From Rhizobium sp. BK251 (GTDB lineage: Bacteria > Pseudomonadota > Alphaproteobacteria > Rhizobiales > Rhizobiaceae), in contig NZ_SLUQ01000006.1 in the NCBI RefSeq assembly GCF_004345245.1, positions 456,691 to 520,690 of the forward strand: a stretch of 64,000 nucleotides of DNA. Reading direction: 5' to 3'. The translations under genes and the position numbers were made by a program. This document shows, piece by piece, positions 50,264 to 59,161 of this stretch. The notes beneath the pieces are model-generated. The model did not search any database, was not told the origin of the DNA, and saw nothing but the letters and a program-made list of their open reading frames with translations. How positions within the stretch are numbered: the stretch's first letter is position 1; each line of letters opens with the position of its first letter.

Positions 50264-51271
50264 ATGAACAGCTACCGCATCCTCAATCGCATTGCGATGG
50301 CGGCCGTGACCTTGTTCGGCGTCGCCGTGATCGTCTTCGTGCTGCTGCGCGTCGTGCCGGGCGATCCGATCGCCATGATGATCTCGCCGGGCGCGAGCGC
50401 GGCCGACATCGCAACGTTGCGCGCCCAATACGGGCTCGATGCCAGCATCCCGGTCCAGTTCGGCATATGGCTCAAATCCGTTCTCGCGGGCGACTTCGGA
50501 ACCTCCATTTCGCTACGGCGCGGCGTACTCGAACTGTTGATGGAGCGACTTCCCGCCACGCTGGAGCTGGCCTTCGCCGCACTTGCCCTCGGCGTCCTCG
50601 GCGGCGGGTTGATCGCAATCGTCGCAACGCTCCTGCGCAAGACGCCCGCCGAACCTCTCATCGACATCCTGAATGGCCTGTTCCTCGCCGTCCCGGATTT
50701 CGTCTGGGCGCTCGTCCTGGTGCTTTTCCTCGGCGTTTTCTATCCGATCTTTCCGCTCTCCGGCCGGATCGACCCGTCGCTGGCGGCGGGGTTCACCACG
50801 AATTTCTACCTGCTCGAAAGCCTGCTAACCCTGCGCTTTGGGCTCTTTGCCGATATTCTGTCTCACATGGTCATGCCGATGCTTGCGCTTGGCCTGCCGC
50901 TTGCGGCCGTCATCGCGCGTACGCTCAAGGAAGCGCTGATCGAGGTGATGCTCCAGGACTATGTGCTGCTGGCGCGGATCAAGGGAATGTCGAACCTGCG
51001 GCTCGTCCTGCAGGAGGCGCTGCGCAATGCGATAGGACCGACGCTGACGCTCACCGGCGTGCAGTTCACCTTCATGATTGGCGGCACCGTCATCGTCGAG
51101 CGGATCTTCTCTTATCCCGGCATCGGCAACATGGCGATCGATGCGGTCATCAACCGCGATCTGCCACTGATCCAGGGGCTCGTCCTGATGTTCGGCCTCA
51201 TCTTCATCCTGATCAATATCCTGATCGACATGCTGACCATGCTCTTCAATCCGAGGATCGCCCATGGCTGA
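50264..51271 (+). CDS. Oligopeptide-type ABC transporter permease (DppB-like)
   Basis: 335-residue inner-membrane permease. The N-terminal helix and FVLLRVVPGDPIAMMISPGAS are typical of DppB/OppB, as is the long central periplasmic region. The EAA loop appears as VMLQDYVLLARIKGMSNLRLVLQEALRNAIGPTL. The last bases overlap the next permease gene by 8. Pairs with the DppC-like protein. Confidence 0.92.
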   Translation: MNSYRILNRIAMAAVTLFGVAVIVFVLLRVVPGDPIAMMISPGASAADIATLRAQYGLDASIPVQFGIWLKSVLAGDFGTSISLRRGVLELLMERLPATLELAFAALALGVLGGGLIAIVATLLRKTPAEPLIDILNGLFLAVPDFVWALVLVLFLGVFYPIFPLSGRIDPSLAAGFTTNFYLLESLLTLRFGLFADILSHMVMPMLALGLPLAAVIARTLKEALIEVMLQDYVLLARIKGMSNLRLVLQEALRNAIGPTLTLTGVQFTFMIGGTVIVERIFSYPGIGNMAIDAVINRDLPLIQGLVLMFGLIFILINILIDMLTMLFNPRIAHG

Positions 51272-52163
51272 AGTGCAGCATATCGCACGCGGCGAAATGC
51301 CGGCGCTCCCGCACTGGCGTCGCCTATGTTCTGAGCTCCTCGGTGAACCGCGAGTCATCTGGGGTGGGGCCTTCATCTTGTTCCTCATCGTCCTTGCGCT
51401 CTTTGCGCCCTGGATCGCGCCGAAAGATCCGCTGGAACAGGACCTGATGCTCTCCACCCTGCCCCCCGCAGGCTATAGCGGAGCCGAGCCCGGCTACTAT
51501 CTCGGCACTGACGATCTCGGTCGCGATGTCCTCTCGCGCCTGATCTACGGCAGCCGGGTCGCACTGACGGTTGCCTTCATTGCGGCTGGCCTTGCGGCCC
51601 TCGTCGGCACGATCCTCGGCCTGGTCGCGGGCTGGTACGGCGGCTGGGCGGACCGGATCATCTCCCGCCTCGTCGATATCTGGATGGCATTCCCGCCCGT
51701 GCTGCTTTCGGTGCTGCTGGTCGCGGTCCTCGGCTCGGGCTTGCATTCTGTCATTGCCGCGATTGTCATCATCGACTGGACCCGTTTCTGTCGTGTCGTG
51801 CGCGCCGAGACGATCGCCCAGGCAAGCCTCGATTATGTGACTGCGGCGCGAACCATCGGCTTTTCGCGATTCCAGATCCTGAGGAACGAGATTCTTCCCA
51901 ATATCGCGCCCGTGCTCGTTGCACTTGTGAGCCTCGAAATGGGCATTGCTGTCATCGTCGAGGCGATCCTGTCCTTCGTCGGGCTATCGATTTCCTCCGA
52001 TACGCCCACCTGGGGCGGCATGATCGCACAGGGCCGGCAGACGATCCACCATAGCTGGTGGGTTCTGGTCGCGCCGCTCGCAATGCTGTTCCTGACTGTC
52101 CTTGCCTTCAATCAGCTCGGCAGCGGTCTGCGTCGCGCGCTTGATCCGGTGATGCGCCGATGA
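51264..52163 (+). CDS. Oligopeptide-type ABC transporter permease (DppC-like)
   Basis: 299-residue permease. After an N-terminal helix comes the DppC landmark LGTDDLGRDVLSRLIYGSRVAL, and the EAA loop SLDYVTAARTIGFSRFQILRNEILPNIAPVL. GGMIAQGRQTI near the C-terminus is also conserved. It overlaps its neighbours on both sides (8 and 4 bases), which indicates tight translational coupling. Confidence 0.93.
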   Translation: MAEVQHIARGEMPALPHWRRLCSELLGEPRVIWGGAFILFLIVLALFAPWIAPKDPLEQDLMLSTLPPAGYSGAEPGYYLGTDDLGRDVLSRLIYGSRVALTVAFIAAGLAALVGTILGLVAGWYGGWADRIISRLVDIWMAFPPVLLSVLLVAVLGSGLHSVIAAIVIIDWTRFCRVVRAETIAQASLDYVTAARTIGFSRFQILRNEILPNIAPVLVALVSLEMGIAVIVEAILSFVGLSISSDTPTWGGMIAQGRQTIHHSWWVLVAPLAMLFLTVLAFNQLGSGLRRALDPVMRR

Positions 52164-53044
52164 GCCGTCCCCTTCTCTCCATCGAGGCGCTTAGCGCCTC
52201 ATCGCTCCGAGACGGCAACCAGCCCGTGCTGCGTGACGTCAGCCTTTCGCTCGAACCTGGGCAGGTTCTCGGCCTTGTCGGTGAATCCGGTGCCGGCAAG
52301 TCGACGATCGCCAAGGCGCTGCTCGGCATACTCCCAGCGGGCATCAAGGTCACCGACGGCCGGATTCATTTCGATGGCCGCAATCTTCTGGAGCTTGATC
52401 AGCGCGCCTTGCGCGGCATCATGGGTAGCGAGATCACCCTGATACCACAGGATCCGCAGACGGCGCTCAATCCCGGTCGTCGCATCGGCGCACAGCTGAC
52501 AGATGGTCTGCGCCTGAAGCGTGGGATGAGCGTGCGCGACGCCGACGAGCGGGCTTTGCAGTTGCTCGAGGAGGTTCATATCCGCGATCCCGAGCGCGTC
52601 GTCAGGTCGTATCCGCATGAACTCTCCGGCGGCATGCGCCAGCGCGTACTGATCGCAGCCGCCTTTGCGCTGGAGCCAAAACTTGTTGTCGCTGACGAGC
52701 CGACGACGGCGCTCGACGTCACCGTGCAGAAGGAAATCCTGCGGCTCATTCGCCGAATGCAGGAAAGCCACGGAACCGCGGTGGTCTTCGTCACCCACGA
52801 CCTGGGTGTCGTTGCCCAGATATGCGACCGCATCACGCTGCTCTACGCCGGCAAGGTCATCGAGGCAGGAACGACCGCCGATGTGCTTACGGCACCGAAG
52901 CATGCCTACACCAAGGCCCTCATCGCGGCGAGCCCGCGCTATGACCGACAGGATGCCGGGCTGGAGCCCGTGCCCGAAACAGTGTTCGAGGCGCTGCGCT
53001 GCGAGGTGGGGACGCAAGGCAAGGAGACCGCCGATGGCCGATGA
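52160..53044 (+). CDS. Oligopeptide-type ABC transporter ATPase (DppD/OppD-like)
   Basis: 294 residues. Walker A GESGAGKSTIAKAL, Q-loop LIPQDPQTALNPGRRIGAQL, signature LSGGMRQRVLIAAAF, Walker B LVVADEPTTALDVTVQ and switch region VVFVTHDLGVVA. It starts within the end of the DppC-like gene and overlaps the next ATPase gene by 11 bases. The C-terminus lacks the long cysteine-containing tail seen in many OppD proteins. Confidence 0.92.
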   Translation: MSRPLLSIEALSASSLRDGNQPVLRDVSLSLEPGQVLGLVGESGAGKSTIAKALLGILPAGIKVTDGRIHFDGRNLLELDQRALRGIMGSEITLIPQDPQTALNPGRRIGAQLTDGLRLKRGMSVRDADERALQLLEEVHIRDPERVVRSYPHELSGGMRQRVLIAAAFALEPKLVVADEPTTALDVTVQKEILRLIRRMQESHGTAVVFVTHDLGVVAQICDRITLLYAGKVIEAGTTADVLTAPKHAYTKALIAASPRYDRQDAGLEPVPETVFEALRCEVGTQGKETADGR

Positions 53045-53876
53045 TCTGCTTGTCGCGACCGGCGTCGAGGTCACTTATGGAGGCCGCGCCTCGATCCTCG
53101 GTGCCGGCAGGCCGGGCAACAAGGTTCTGCACGGTACGGATATCCGTATCGGACGCGGGGAGACGGTCGGCATCGTCGGCGAATCCGGCTCCGGCAAGAC
53201 GACGCTCGGACGGGCACTGCTGCGGCTCATCGATGTCTCGGCCGGCCGCATCCTCTTCGACGGCCGCGATATCACGAGGCTTCCGGACCGCGACATGCGC
53301 CCGCTGCGGCGGCGGATGCAGATGATCTTCCAGGATCCCATGGCCTCGCTGAACCCACGTCATTCCATCCGCCGCATCCTGGCCGAGCCGCTCTTCCTCC
53401 ATGGCCTCGCCTCGGACAGACGGCAGGCGGAGGGCCTGCTGCGCGAGATGCTGGATCGCGTCTCCCTTCCTGCCGTGGTGCTGGAACGCAATCCTCACGA
53501 GTTGTCGGGCGGCCAGCGGCAACGCATCGGGATTGCCCGTGCGGCCCTCCTGCGGCCTGACTTCGTGCTCGCCGACGAGATCGTCTCGGGGCTCGACGTC
53601 TCCACCCAGGCGCAGGTGCTGAACCTTCTCAAGGGATTGTCACGCGAGATGGGGCTCTCCATGGCCTTCATCAGCCATGACCTTTCGGTCATCCGCGCCG
53701 TGTGCGACCGCGTCTATGTTCTGCGCCTCGGCAAGATCGTGGAACATGGCCCCTGCCAGCAGGTCTTCAGTGCTCCGCGATCGGCCTATACCAAGGTGCT
53801 GCTCGACGCGATACCGTTGCCGGAGATCGACCCGAGCTGGCTCACGCGCTCATCCGTCAGCGAGGACGCGGTCTGA
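53034..53876 (+). CDS. Oligopeptide-type ABC transporter ATPase (DppF/OppF-like)
   Basis: 280 residues. Walker A GESGSGKTTLGRALL, Q-loop MIFQDPMASLNPRHSI, signature LSGGQRQRIGIARAAL and Walker B VLADEIVSGLDVSTQ, where the common P after DE is replaced by I; the switch histidine lies in AFISHDLSVIR. AAGGAG precedes ATG 53034 by seven bases. Last gene of the importer operon. The next operon begins after 126 bases that carry the palindrome at 53941-53960. Confidence 0.92.
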   Translation: MADDLLVATGVEVTYGGRASILGAGRPGNKVLHGTDIRIGRGETVGIVGESGSGKTTLGRALLRLIDVSAGRILFDGRDITRLPDRDMRPLRRRMQMIFQDPMASLNPRHSIRRILAEPLFLHGLASDRRQAEGLLREMLDRVSLPAVVLERNPHELSGGQRQRIGIARAALLRPDFVLADEIVSGLDVSTQAQVLNLLKGLSREMGLSMAFISHDLSVIRAVCDRVYVLRLGKIVEHGPCQQVFSAPRSAYTKVLLDAIPLPEIDPSWLTRSSVSEDAV

Positions 53877-53940
53877 CGAAACGGTTTCCAAACGGGCGGG
53901 ACAGGCTCGATTAATGCTTGACGCCCTGCTCGGCAAACCT

Positions 53941-53960
53941 ATATTTTAAACTTAAAATAT
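53941..53960. promoter_or_regulatory. Perfect 20-bp palindromic operator (9-bp arms)
   Basis: ATATTTTAA-AC-TTAAAATAT, 42 bases before the start of the aminobenzoyl-CoA monooxygenase/reductase gene. Size, symmetry and AT content are typical of MarR operators. A weaker version stands before the importer operon at 48564-48583. Confidence 0.65.
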
Positions 53961-54002
53961 CTGCACGCGGCGAAAGCCATGCAGTTGAGGAAGGTAGCGG
54001 AT

Positions 54003-56318
54003 ATGCGGATCGTATGCATCGGCGGTGGACCGGCGGGCCTCTACTTTGGGCTGCTCATGAAGAAGCTCCACCCCGCCCACGACGTCACCGTCGTCGAGCG
54101 CAACCGGCCTTACGACACGTTTGGCTGGGGCGTCGTTTTCTCCGATGCCACGATGGAATCGATGAGGCGGTGGGATCCGGAAAGTGCCGTCGACATCGAG
54201 GACGCGTTCAATCATTGGGACGATATTGAGGTCTGGTTCAAGGGCACGCGCCAGCGCACCAGCGGGCACGGCTTTGTCGGGATAGGCCGCAAGCGCCTCC
54301 TCAATATCCTGCAGAAGCGCTGCGAAGAGCTCGGCGTCAGGCTCGTCTTCGAAACTGACGTCAACAGCGACCTCGATTTTCCCGATGCCGATCTCATCAT
54401 TGCGTCGGACGGCCTCAACTCCAGGATTCGCCAGCGCTACGAGAAGGAATTCGAACCCGATCTCGTCGTACGGCCCAATCGCTACATCTGGCTTGGCACG
54501 AAAAAGCTCTACGACGCCTTCACCTTCGACTTCCGCAAGACCGAGCATGGCTGGTTTCAGGCGCATATCTACAAGTTCGACGACAAGACCTCGACCTTCA
54601 TCGTCGAGACTACGGAAGAGGCGTATCTCGCACACGGTCTCGACAGGATGGACCAGCAAGGCTCCATCGACTTCTGCGAGAGCCTGTTTTCCGAGGTTCT
54701 CGACGGTGCGGAACTGATGACCAATGCGCGCCACCTGCGCGGCTCGGCCTGGCTCAACTTCAACCGGCTGATCTGCGGCAAGTGGAGCCTGTTCAATGGC
54801 AAATCCCACGTCGTCCTGATGGGCGACGCCGCCCATACCGCCCATTTCGCGATCGGTTCAGGTACCAAGCTCGCCATCGACGACGCGATCGAGCTGACCA
54901 ATCAGTTCGAGCAGTTCGGTCACCAAAAGACGAGCATTCCGGCAGTGCTTGCAGCCTATGAGGAGATTCGCCGCGTCGATGTCGCGCGCATCCAGAACGC
55001 GGCGCGCAATGCCATGGAATGGTTCGAGGTCGTCGGCCGCCGCTATGCCGACACCCTGGAGCCGGAGCAGTTCATGTATTCCATGCTGACCCGCTCGCAG
55101 CGTATCAGCCACGAAAATCTGCGCCTGCGCGACAAGGACTGGCTCGAAGGCTATGAGCGCTGGTTTGCCCGCAAGGCGGGGCTCGAGGTCAAAGACGGCG
55201 AGCGCTGCCTGCCACCGATGTTCACGCCCTATACAGTTCGCGGCCTGACGCTGCAGAACCGCGTCATCGTCTCGCCGATGGCGATGTATTCGGCGACGGA
55301 CGGGCTGATCAACGATTTCCATCTCGTGCATCTCGGCAGCCGCGCACTTGGCGGCGCGGGCCTCGTCTTTGCCGAGATGACCTGTGTCTCGCCCGATGCC
55401 CGGATTACGCCCGGCTGCCTCGGCCTGTGGAATGACGAGCAGATGGCCGGATGGAAGCGCGTTGTCGATTTCATACACGGCAGCACCAATGCCAAGGTCG
55501 GCGTCCAGCTTGGCCATGCCGGTCGCAAGGGTGCAACGCGCCTCGCCTGGCAAGGGATCGACCAGCCGCTTGAAGAAGGCGCGTGGCCGCTGATCTCGGC
55601 TTCGGCCCTGCCCTATCTCAAGCACGGCCAGGTTCCGAAAGCCATGGACCGGGCGGACATGGATCGCGTCAAGGCCGATTTCGTGGCAGCAACCGAGCGT
55701 GCCGCGGCTGCAGGTGCCGACTGGCTCGAATACCACTGCGCCCACGGATACCTGATGTCGAGCTTCCTCTCGTCACTCACCAACCAGCGCACGGATGAAT
55801 ATGGCGGCAGCCATGAGAACCGGGCGCGCTATCCGTTGGAAGTCTTCACGGCGATGCGCGCCGCATGGCCTGCAGACAAGCCGATGTCGGTGCGCCTCTC
55901 CTGCCACGACTGGTATGAAGGCGGCAACATACCGGAAGACGCGGCGATCTTCGCCGAAATGTTCAAGGAGGCGGGAGCCGACCTGATCGACTGCTCGTCC
56001 GGACAGGTCAGCAAGGAGGAAAAGCCGGTTTACGGCCGCCTGTTCCAGACGCCGTTTTCCGACAAGATCCGCAACGAGATCCACATTCCGACGATCGCCG
56101 TCGGCGCCATATCAGAGGCCGACCACGCCAACTCGATCATCGCTGCCGGTCGCGCCGATCTCTGCGCGGTCGCACGCCCGCATCTGGCGGATCCCGACTG
56201 GACGCTGCATGAAGCGGCGAAGATCGGCATCACCTCGATTGCCTGGCCGAAGCAATACCTCTCGGGCAAGTCTCAGTACGAGACCAACCTCGCCCGCGCG
56301 GCGCAGGCACCGAAATAA
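54003..56318 (+). CDS. 2-aminobenzoyl-CoA monooxygenase/reductase-like (salicylyl-CoA 5-hydroxylase/OYE fusion) flavoprotein
   Basis: 771-residue fusion. Residues about 1-390 are a class A flavin monooxygenase: MRIVCIGGGPAGLYFGLLM, FGWGVVFSDATMESM and GDAAHTAHFAIGSGTKLAIDD. Residues about 400-771 are an old-yellow-enzyme-type reductase: MFTPYTVRGLTLQNRVIVSPM, VGVQLGHAGRKG, CAHGYLMSSFLSSLTNQRTDEYGG. This two-domain layout is that of Azoarcus evansii 2-aminobenzoyl-CoA monooxygenase/reductase, which hydroxylates and then reduces the ring of anthraniloyl-CoA. ATG 54003 follows GAGGAAGG; ATG 53979 is less likely. First gene of a nine-gene operon. Salicylyl-CoA is an alternative substrate. Confidence 0.88.
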   Translation: MRIVCIGGGPAGLYFGLLMKKLHPAHDVTVVERNRPYDTFGWGVVFSDATMESMRRWDPESAVDIEDAFNHWDDIEVWFKGTRQRTSGHGFVGIGRKRLLNILQKRCEELGVRLVFETDVNSDLDFPDADLIIASDGLNSRIRQRYEKEFEPDLVVRPNRYIWLGTKKLYDAFTFDFRKTEHGWFQAHIYKFDDKTSTFIVETTEEAYLAHGLDRMDQQGSIDFCESLFSEVLDGAELMTNARHLRGSAWLNFNRLICGKWSLFNGKSHVVLMGDAAHTAHFAIGSGTKLAIDDAIELTNQFEQFGHQKTSIPAVLAAYEEIRRVDVARIQNAARNAMEWFEVVGRRYADTLEPEQFMYSMLTRSQRISHENLRLRDKDWLEGYERWFARKAGLEVKDGERCLPPMFTPYTVRGLTLQNRVIVSPMAMYSATDGLINDFHLVHLGSRALGGAGLVFAEMTCVSPDARITPGCLGLWNDEQMAGWKRVVDFIHGSTNAKVGVQLGHAGRKGATRLAWQGIDQPLEEGAWPLISASALPYLKHGQVPKAMDRADMDRVKADFVAATERAAAAGADWLEYHCAHGYLMSSFLSSLTNQRTDEYGGSHENRARYPLEVFTAMRAAWPADKPMSVRLSCHDWYEGGNIPEDAAIFAEMFKEAGADLIDCSSGQVSKEEKPVYGRLFQTPFSDKIRNEIHIPTIAVGAISEADHANSIIAAGRADLCAVARPHLADPDWTLHEAAKIGITSIAWPKQYLSGKSQYETNLARAAQAPK

Positions 56319-56327
56319 GGACGGCCG

Positions 56328-57116
56328 ATGATGGATCGGACACTGGCAGGACGTCACGCCTTGGTCACTGGAGCGGGCAGCGGCATCGGAGCTGCAATCG
56401 CGCGCCGCCTCGCATCCGCCGAGGCCCTCGTGACACTTGCCGGCCGCCGCCGCGAGCCGCTGGAAGCGCTTGCAGCCGAGATGGGCGCACGCGACGTTTT
56501 CGTGCTGGATGGTTTCGACGTTACCAGCCCAGAGGCCGTCGCATCCGGTCTTGCCAGGGCGCGTGACGCCTTTGGGCCGGTCTCGATTCTCGTCAACTGT
56601 GCCGGAGAAGCCCCGAGCGCATCCTTCGAGAAGACCTCGCTCGACATGTGGAACCAGGTTCTTTCCGTAGACCTGACGGGTGTCTTCAATGTCACGCAGG
56701 CCGTGCTGCCTGACATCAAGGCTTATGGCGCCGGCGCGCGCATCATCAACATCGCCTCGACTGCCGGCCTGACCGGCTACGCCTATGTTTCCGCCTATTG
56801 CGCCGCCAAGCATGGCGTCGTCGGCCTGACGCGCGCGCTCGCACTCGAACTCGCGAAGAGGGGCGTCACAGTCAATGCGGTTTGCCCTGGTTTTACCGAC
56901 ACCCCGATCATCCAGCGTTCCATCGCCGAGATCATCGCAAAGACGGGGCGAAGCCCGGACGAGGCTCTGGCCGAATTCGTGAAGGTCAATCCGCAAGGAA
57001 GGCTTGTGCAACCGGAGGAGGTTGCCGACTGCGTGCTCTGGCTCGCATCGCCGGGCGCGTCATCGATCAATGGACAGGCGATCGCGATCGCCGGTGGGGA
57101 GGTCATGTCAGGATGA
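56328..57116 (+). CDS. SDR-family 3-hydroxyacyl dehydrogenase
   Basis: 262-residue short-chain dehydrogenase. The nucleotide site is VTGAGSGIGAAIARRL, NCAGEAPSA is the NNAG-like motif, and the catalytic residues are in NIASTAGLTGYAYVSAYCAAKHG (Ser, Tyr, Lys). It likely oxidises or reduces a hydroxyl/keto group on an alicyclic CoA ester formed after ring reduction. Starts nine bases after the flavoprotein gene with AAGGA upstream; its stop overlaps the next start. Confidence 0.88.
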   Translation: MMDRTLAGRHALVTGAGSGIGAAIARRLASAEALVTLAGRRREPLEALAAEMGARDVFVLDGFDVTSPEAVASGLARARDAFGPVSILVNCAGEAPSASFEKTSLDMWNQVLSVDLTGVFNVTQAVLPDIKAYGAGARIINIASTAGLTGYAYVSAYCAAKHGVVGLTRALALELAKRGVTVNAVCPGFTDTPIIQRSIAEIIAKTGRSPDEALAEFVKVNPQGRLVQPEEVADCVLWLASPGASSINGQAIAIAGGEVMSG

Positions 57117-57964
57117 GCGAACAAGACGTTTCGACTGCGAGCAATCTGAAGTCCTTCGCAAGCTATCAGCCGCGCCACTTCCTCTGGGAGACGAGCGAGG
57201 ATGGCCGGGTTGCGACGCTGACCCTCAATCGCCCCGACCGTAAGAACCCGCTGACCTTCGAAAGCTATGCGGAGCTGCGCGACCTGTTCCGCGATCTCGC
57301 CTACGCCTCGGATGTGCGCACCATTGTCCTGACCGGTGCGGGCGGCAACTTCTCTTCCGGCGGCGATGTCTTCGAGATCATTGAGCCGCTGACCCGCATG
57401 ACCATGCCCGATCTGCTCGCTTTTACGCGCATGACCGGCGATGTGGTGAAGGCCATGCGCAAATGCCCGCAGCAAATCATTGCTGCCGTCGACGGCATCT
57501 GCGCCGGGGCTGGCGCGATCCTCGCCATGGCGTCAGACCTGCGCCTTGCAACGCCGGAGGCGCGCACGGCATTTCTCTTCACCCGCGTCGGGCTGGCCGG
57601 CGCGGACATGGGTGCCTGTGGCATCCTGCCGAGGATCATCGGCCAGGGACGGGCCTCCGAACTTCTCTATACGGGCCGCTTCATGACGGCATCGGAGGGC
57701 GAGCGCTGGGGCTTTTTCAACGCAATTCACCCGGGTGACGCCCTGTTGCCGGCGGCACACGAGCTTGCTCGAACGATCGCCGATGGCCCCTGGTTCGCCC
57801 ATGGCATGACCAAGACCATGCTCAACCAGGAATGGGCAATGGGCATCGAGGAGTTGGTCGAGTCCGAAGCGCAGGCCCAGGCGATCTGCATGGCGACGCA
57901 GGATTTCCGCCGCGCCTTCGAGGCCTTCGCCGCCAAGCGCAAGCCGGTATTCGAGGGAAACTGA
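57113..57964 (+). CDS. Atypical enoyl-CoA hydratase/isomerase (crotonase) family enzyme
   Basis: 283 residues, crotonase fold. The oxyanion segment GAGGNFSSGGDVFEI is present. The two hydratase glutamates are absent: the GGGxELA position reads GAGAILAMASDLR, and the PExxLG position reads TRVGLAGADMGACGIL, where an aspartate appears in an ADMG motif as in dienoyl-CoA isomerases. It is therefore not a simple hydratase. Ring hydrolysis or isomerisation of the alicyclic CoA intermediate is a reasonable role. The start overlaps the SDR stop (ATGA). Confidence 0.85.
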   Translation: MSEQDVSTASNLKSFASYQPRHFLWETSEDGRVATLTLNRPDRKNPLTFESYAELRDLFRDLAYASDVRTIVLTGAGGNFSSGGDVFEIIEPLTRMTMPDLLAFTRMTGDVVKAMRKCPQQIIAAVDGICAGAGAILAMASDLRLATPEARTAFLFTRVGLAGADMGACGILPRIIGQGRASELLYTGRFMTASEGERWGFFNAIHPGDALLPAAHELARTIADGPWFAHGMTKTMLNQEWAMGIEELVESEAQAQAICMATQDFRRAFEAFAAKRKPVFEGN

Positions 57965-57967
57965 GCA

Positions 57968-59161
57968 ATGGCCGCCTCAACTGCGCGGGCCGTGTCCCGC
58001 GAGCATCTCGCCTGGCCGTTCTTCGATGCCTCCCATGCCGAATGGGCGGTACGGCTCGACGGCTTTGTGGCATCGCCCGCAGCGACCGGCATCGACCATC
58101 AGGATGTCGACGGCGCCTGCCGCAGGCTTGTGCGCTCTCTCGGGGAAGCCGGTCTGCTCGAAGCGACGGTGAGCCTTGAGGGCCATGACGGGATCGACTC
58201 CCGCAAGATATGCCTGGCGCGCGAGACGCTCGCCTTTCATGACGGGCTCGCCGACTTTGCCTTCGCGATGCAGGGCCTTGGCACTGGCGCAGTCTCGCTT
58301 GTCGGCTCCAGGGAACTGCGGCAGGCAATCCTGCCGAAGGTCGGGCGCGGAGAGTGGATTTCGGCCTTCGCGCTTTCGGAAAAGCACGCGGGCTCCGATG
58401 TCGCGGCGATGACCTGCGCGGCGCGCCCCGACGGCGATCACTATGTTCTCGACGGCGAGAAGACCTGGATCTCCAATGGCGGTATCGCTGACGTCTATAC
58501 CGTCTTTGCCCGCACTGGCGAGGCGCCCGGCACCCGCGGCATCTCCGCCTTCGTGATATTCGCCGACGATCCCGGCTTCTCGATCACCGAGCGGATCGAC
58601 GTGATCGCACCCCACCCGCTTGCGACGATCCGTTTCGACAACTGCCGCATTCCTGCATTGCGCCTGCTTGGCAACGCGGGAGAAGGCTTCAAGATCGCGA
58701 TGCGCACGCTCGACATCTTCCGCTCGTCGGTTGCCGCAGCCGCCCTCGGCTTTGCGCGCCGGGCACTTGCAGAGGCCCTCGCCTATGGCCAGGACCGGCC
58801 GATGTTCGGCGCAACGCTCGCCGACCTTCAGCTTACCCAGGCGTCCCTGGGCGACATGGCGACTGCGATCGATGCCGCGGCTCTCCTGACCTATCGCGCC
58901 GCCTGGCGGCGGGACGTCCAGAAATTGCCGACCACGCGCGAAGCCGCGATGGCCAAGATGACGGCAACGGAAAACGCCCAGACAGTGATCGACCGCGCCG
59001 TACAGATGTTTGGGGGCCGCGGCGTCAGAAGCGGGGAAATCGTCGAGCGCCTCTACCGCGAAATTCGCGCCCTCAGGATCTATGAGGGCGCCACCGAAGT
59101 TCAAAAGCTCATCGTTGCCCGCGAACTTCTCAAGGAAAATGCACAGCAGGGAAAATCATGA
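57968..59161 (+). CDS. Acyl-CoA dehydrogenase (first)
   Basis: 397 residues. FALSEKHAGSDVAAMTCAA and LDGEKTWISNGGIADVYTVFART form the FAD/substrate core, MFGGRGVRSGEIVERLYREIRALRIYEGATEVQ the C-terminal part with the likely catalytic glutamate in YEGATE. It transfers electrons to ETF while introducing a double bond into a CoA ester. Begins three bases after the crotonase stop and overlaps the next gene by 4 bases. Confidence 0.9.
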   Translation: MAASTARAVSREHLAWPFFDASHAEWAVRLDGFVASPAATGIDHQDVDGACRRLVRSLGEAGLLEATVSLEGHDGIDSRKICLARETLAFHDGLADFAFAMQGLGTGAVSLVGSRELRQAILPKVGRGEWISAFALSEKHAGSDVAAMTCAARPDGDHYVLDGEKTWISNGGIADVYTVFARTGEAPGTRGISAFVIFADDPGFSITERIDVIAPHPLATIRFDNCRIPALRLLGNAGEGFKIAMRTLDIFRSSVAAAALGFARRALAEALAYGQDRPMFGATLADLQLTQASLGDMATAIDAAALLTYRAAWRRDVQKLPTTREAAMAKMTATENAQTVIDRAVQMFGGRGVRSGEIVERLYREIRALRIYEGATEVQKLIVARELLKENAQQGKS

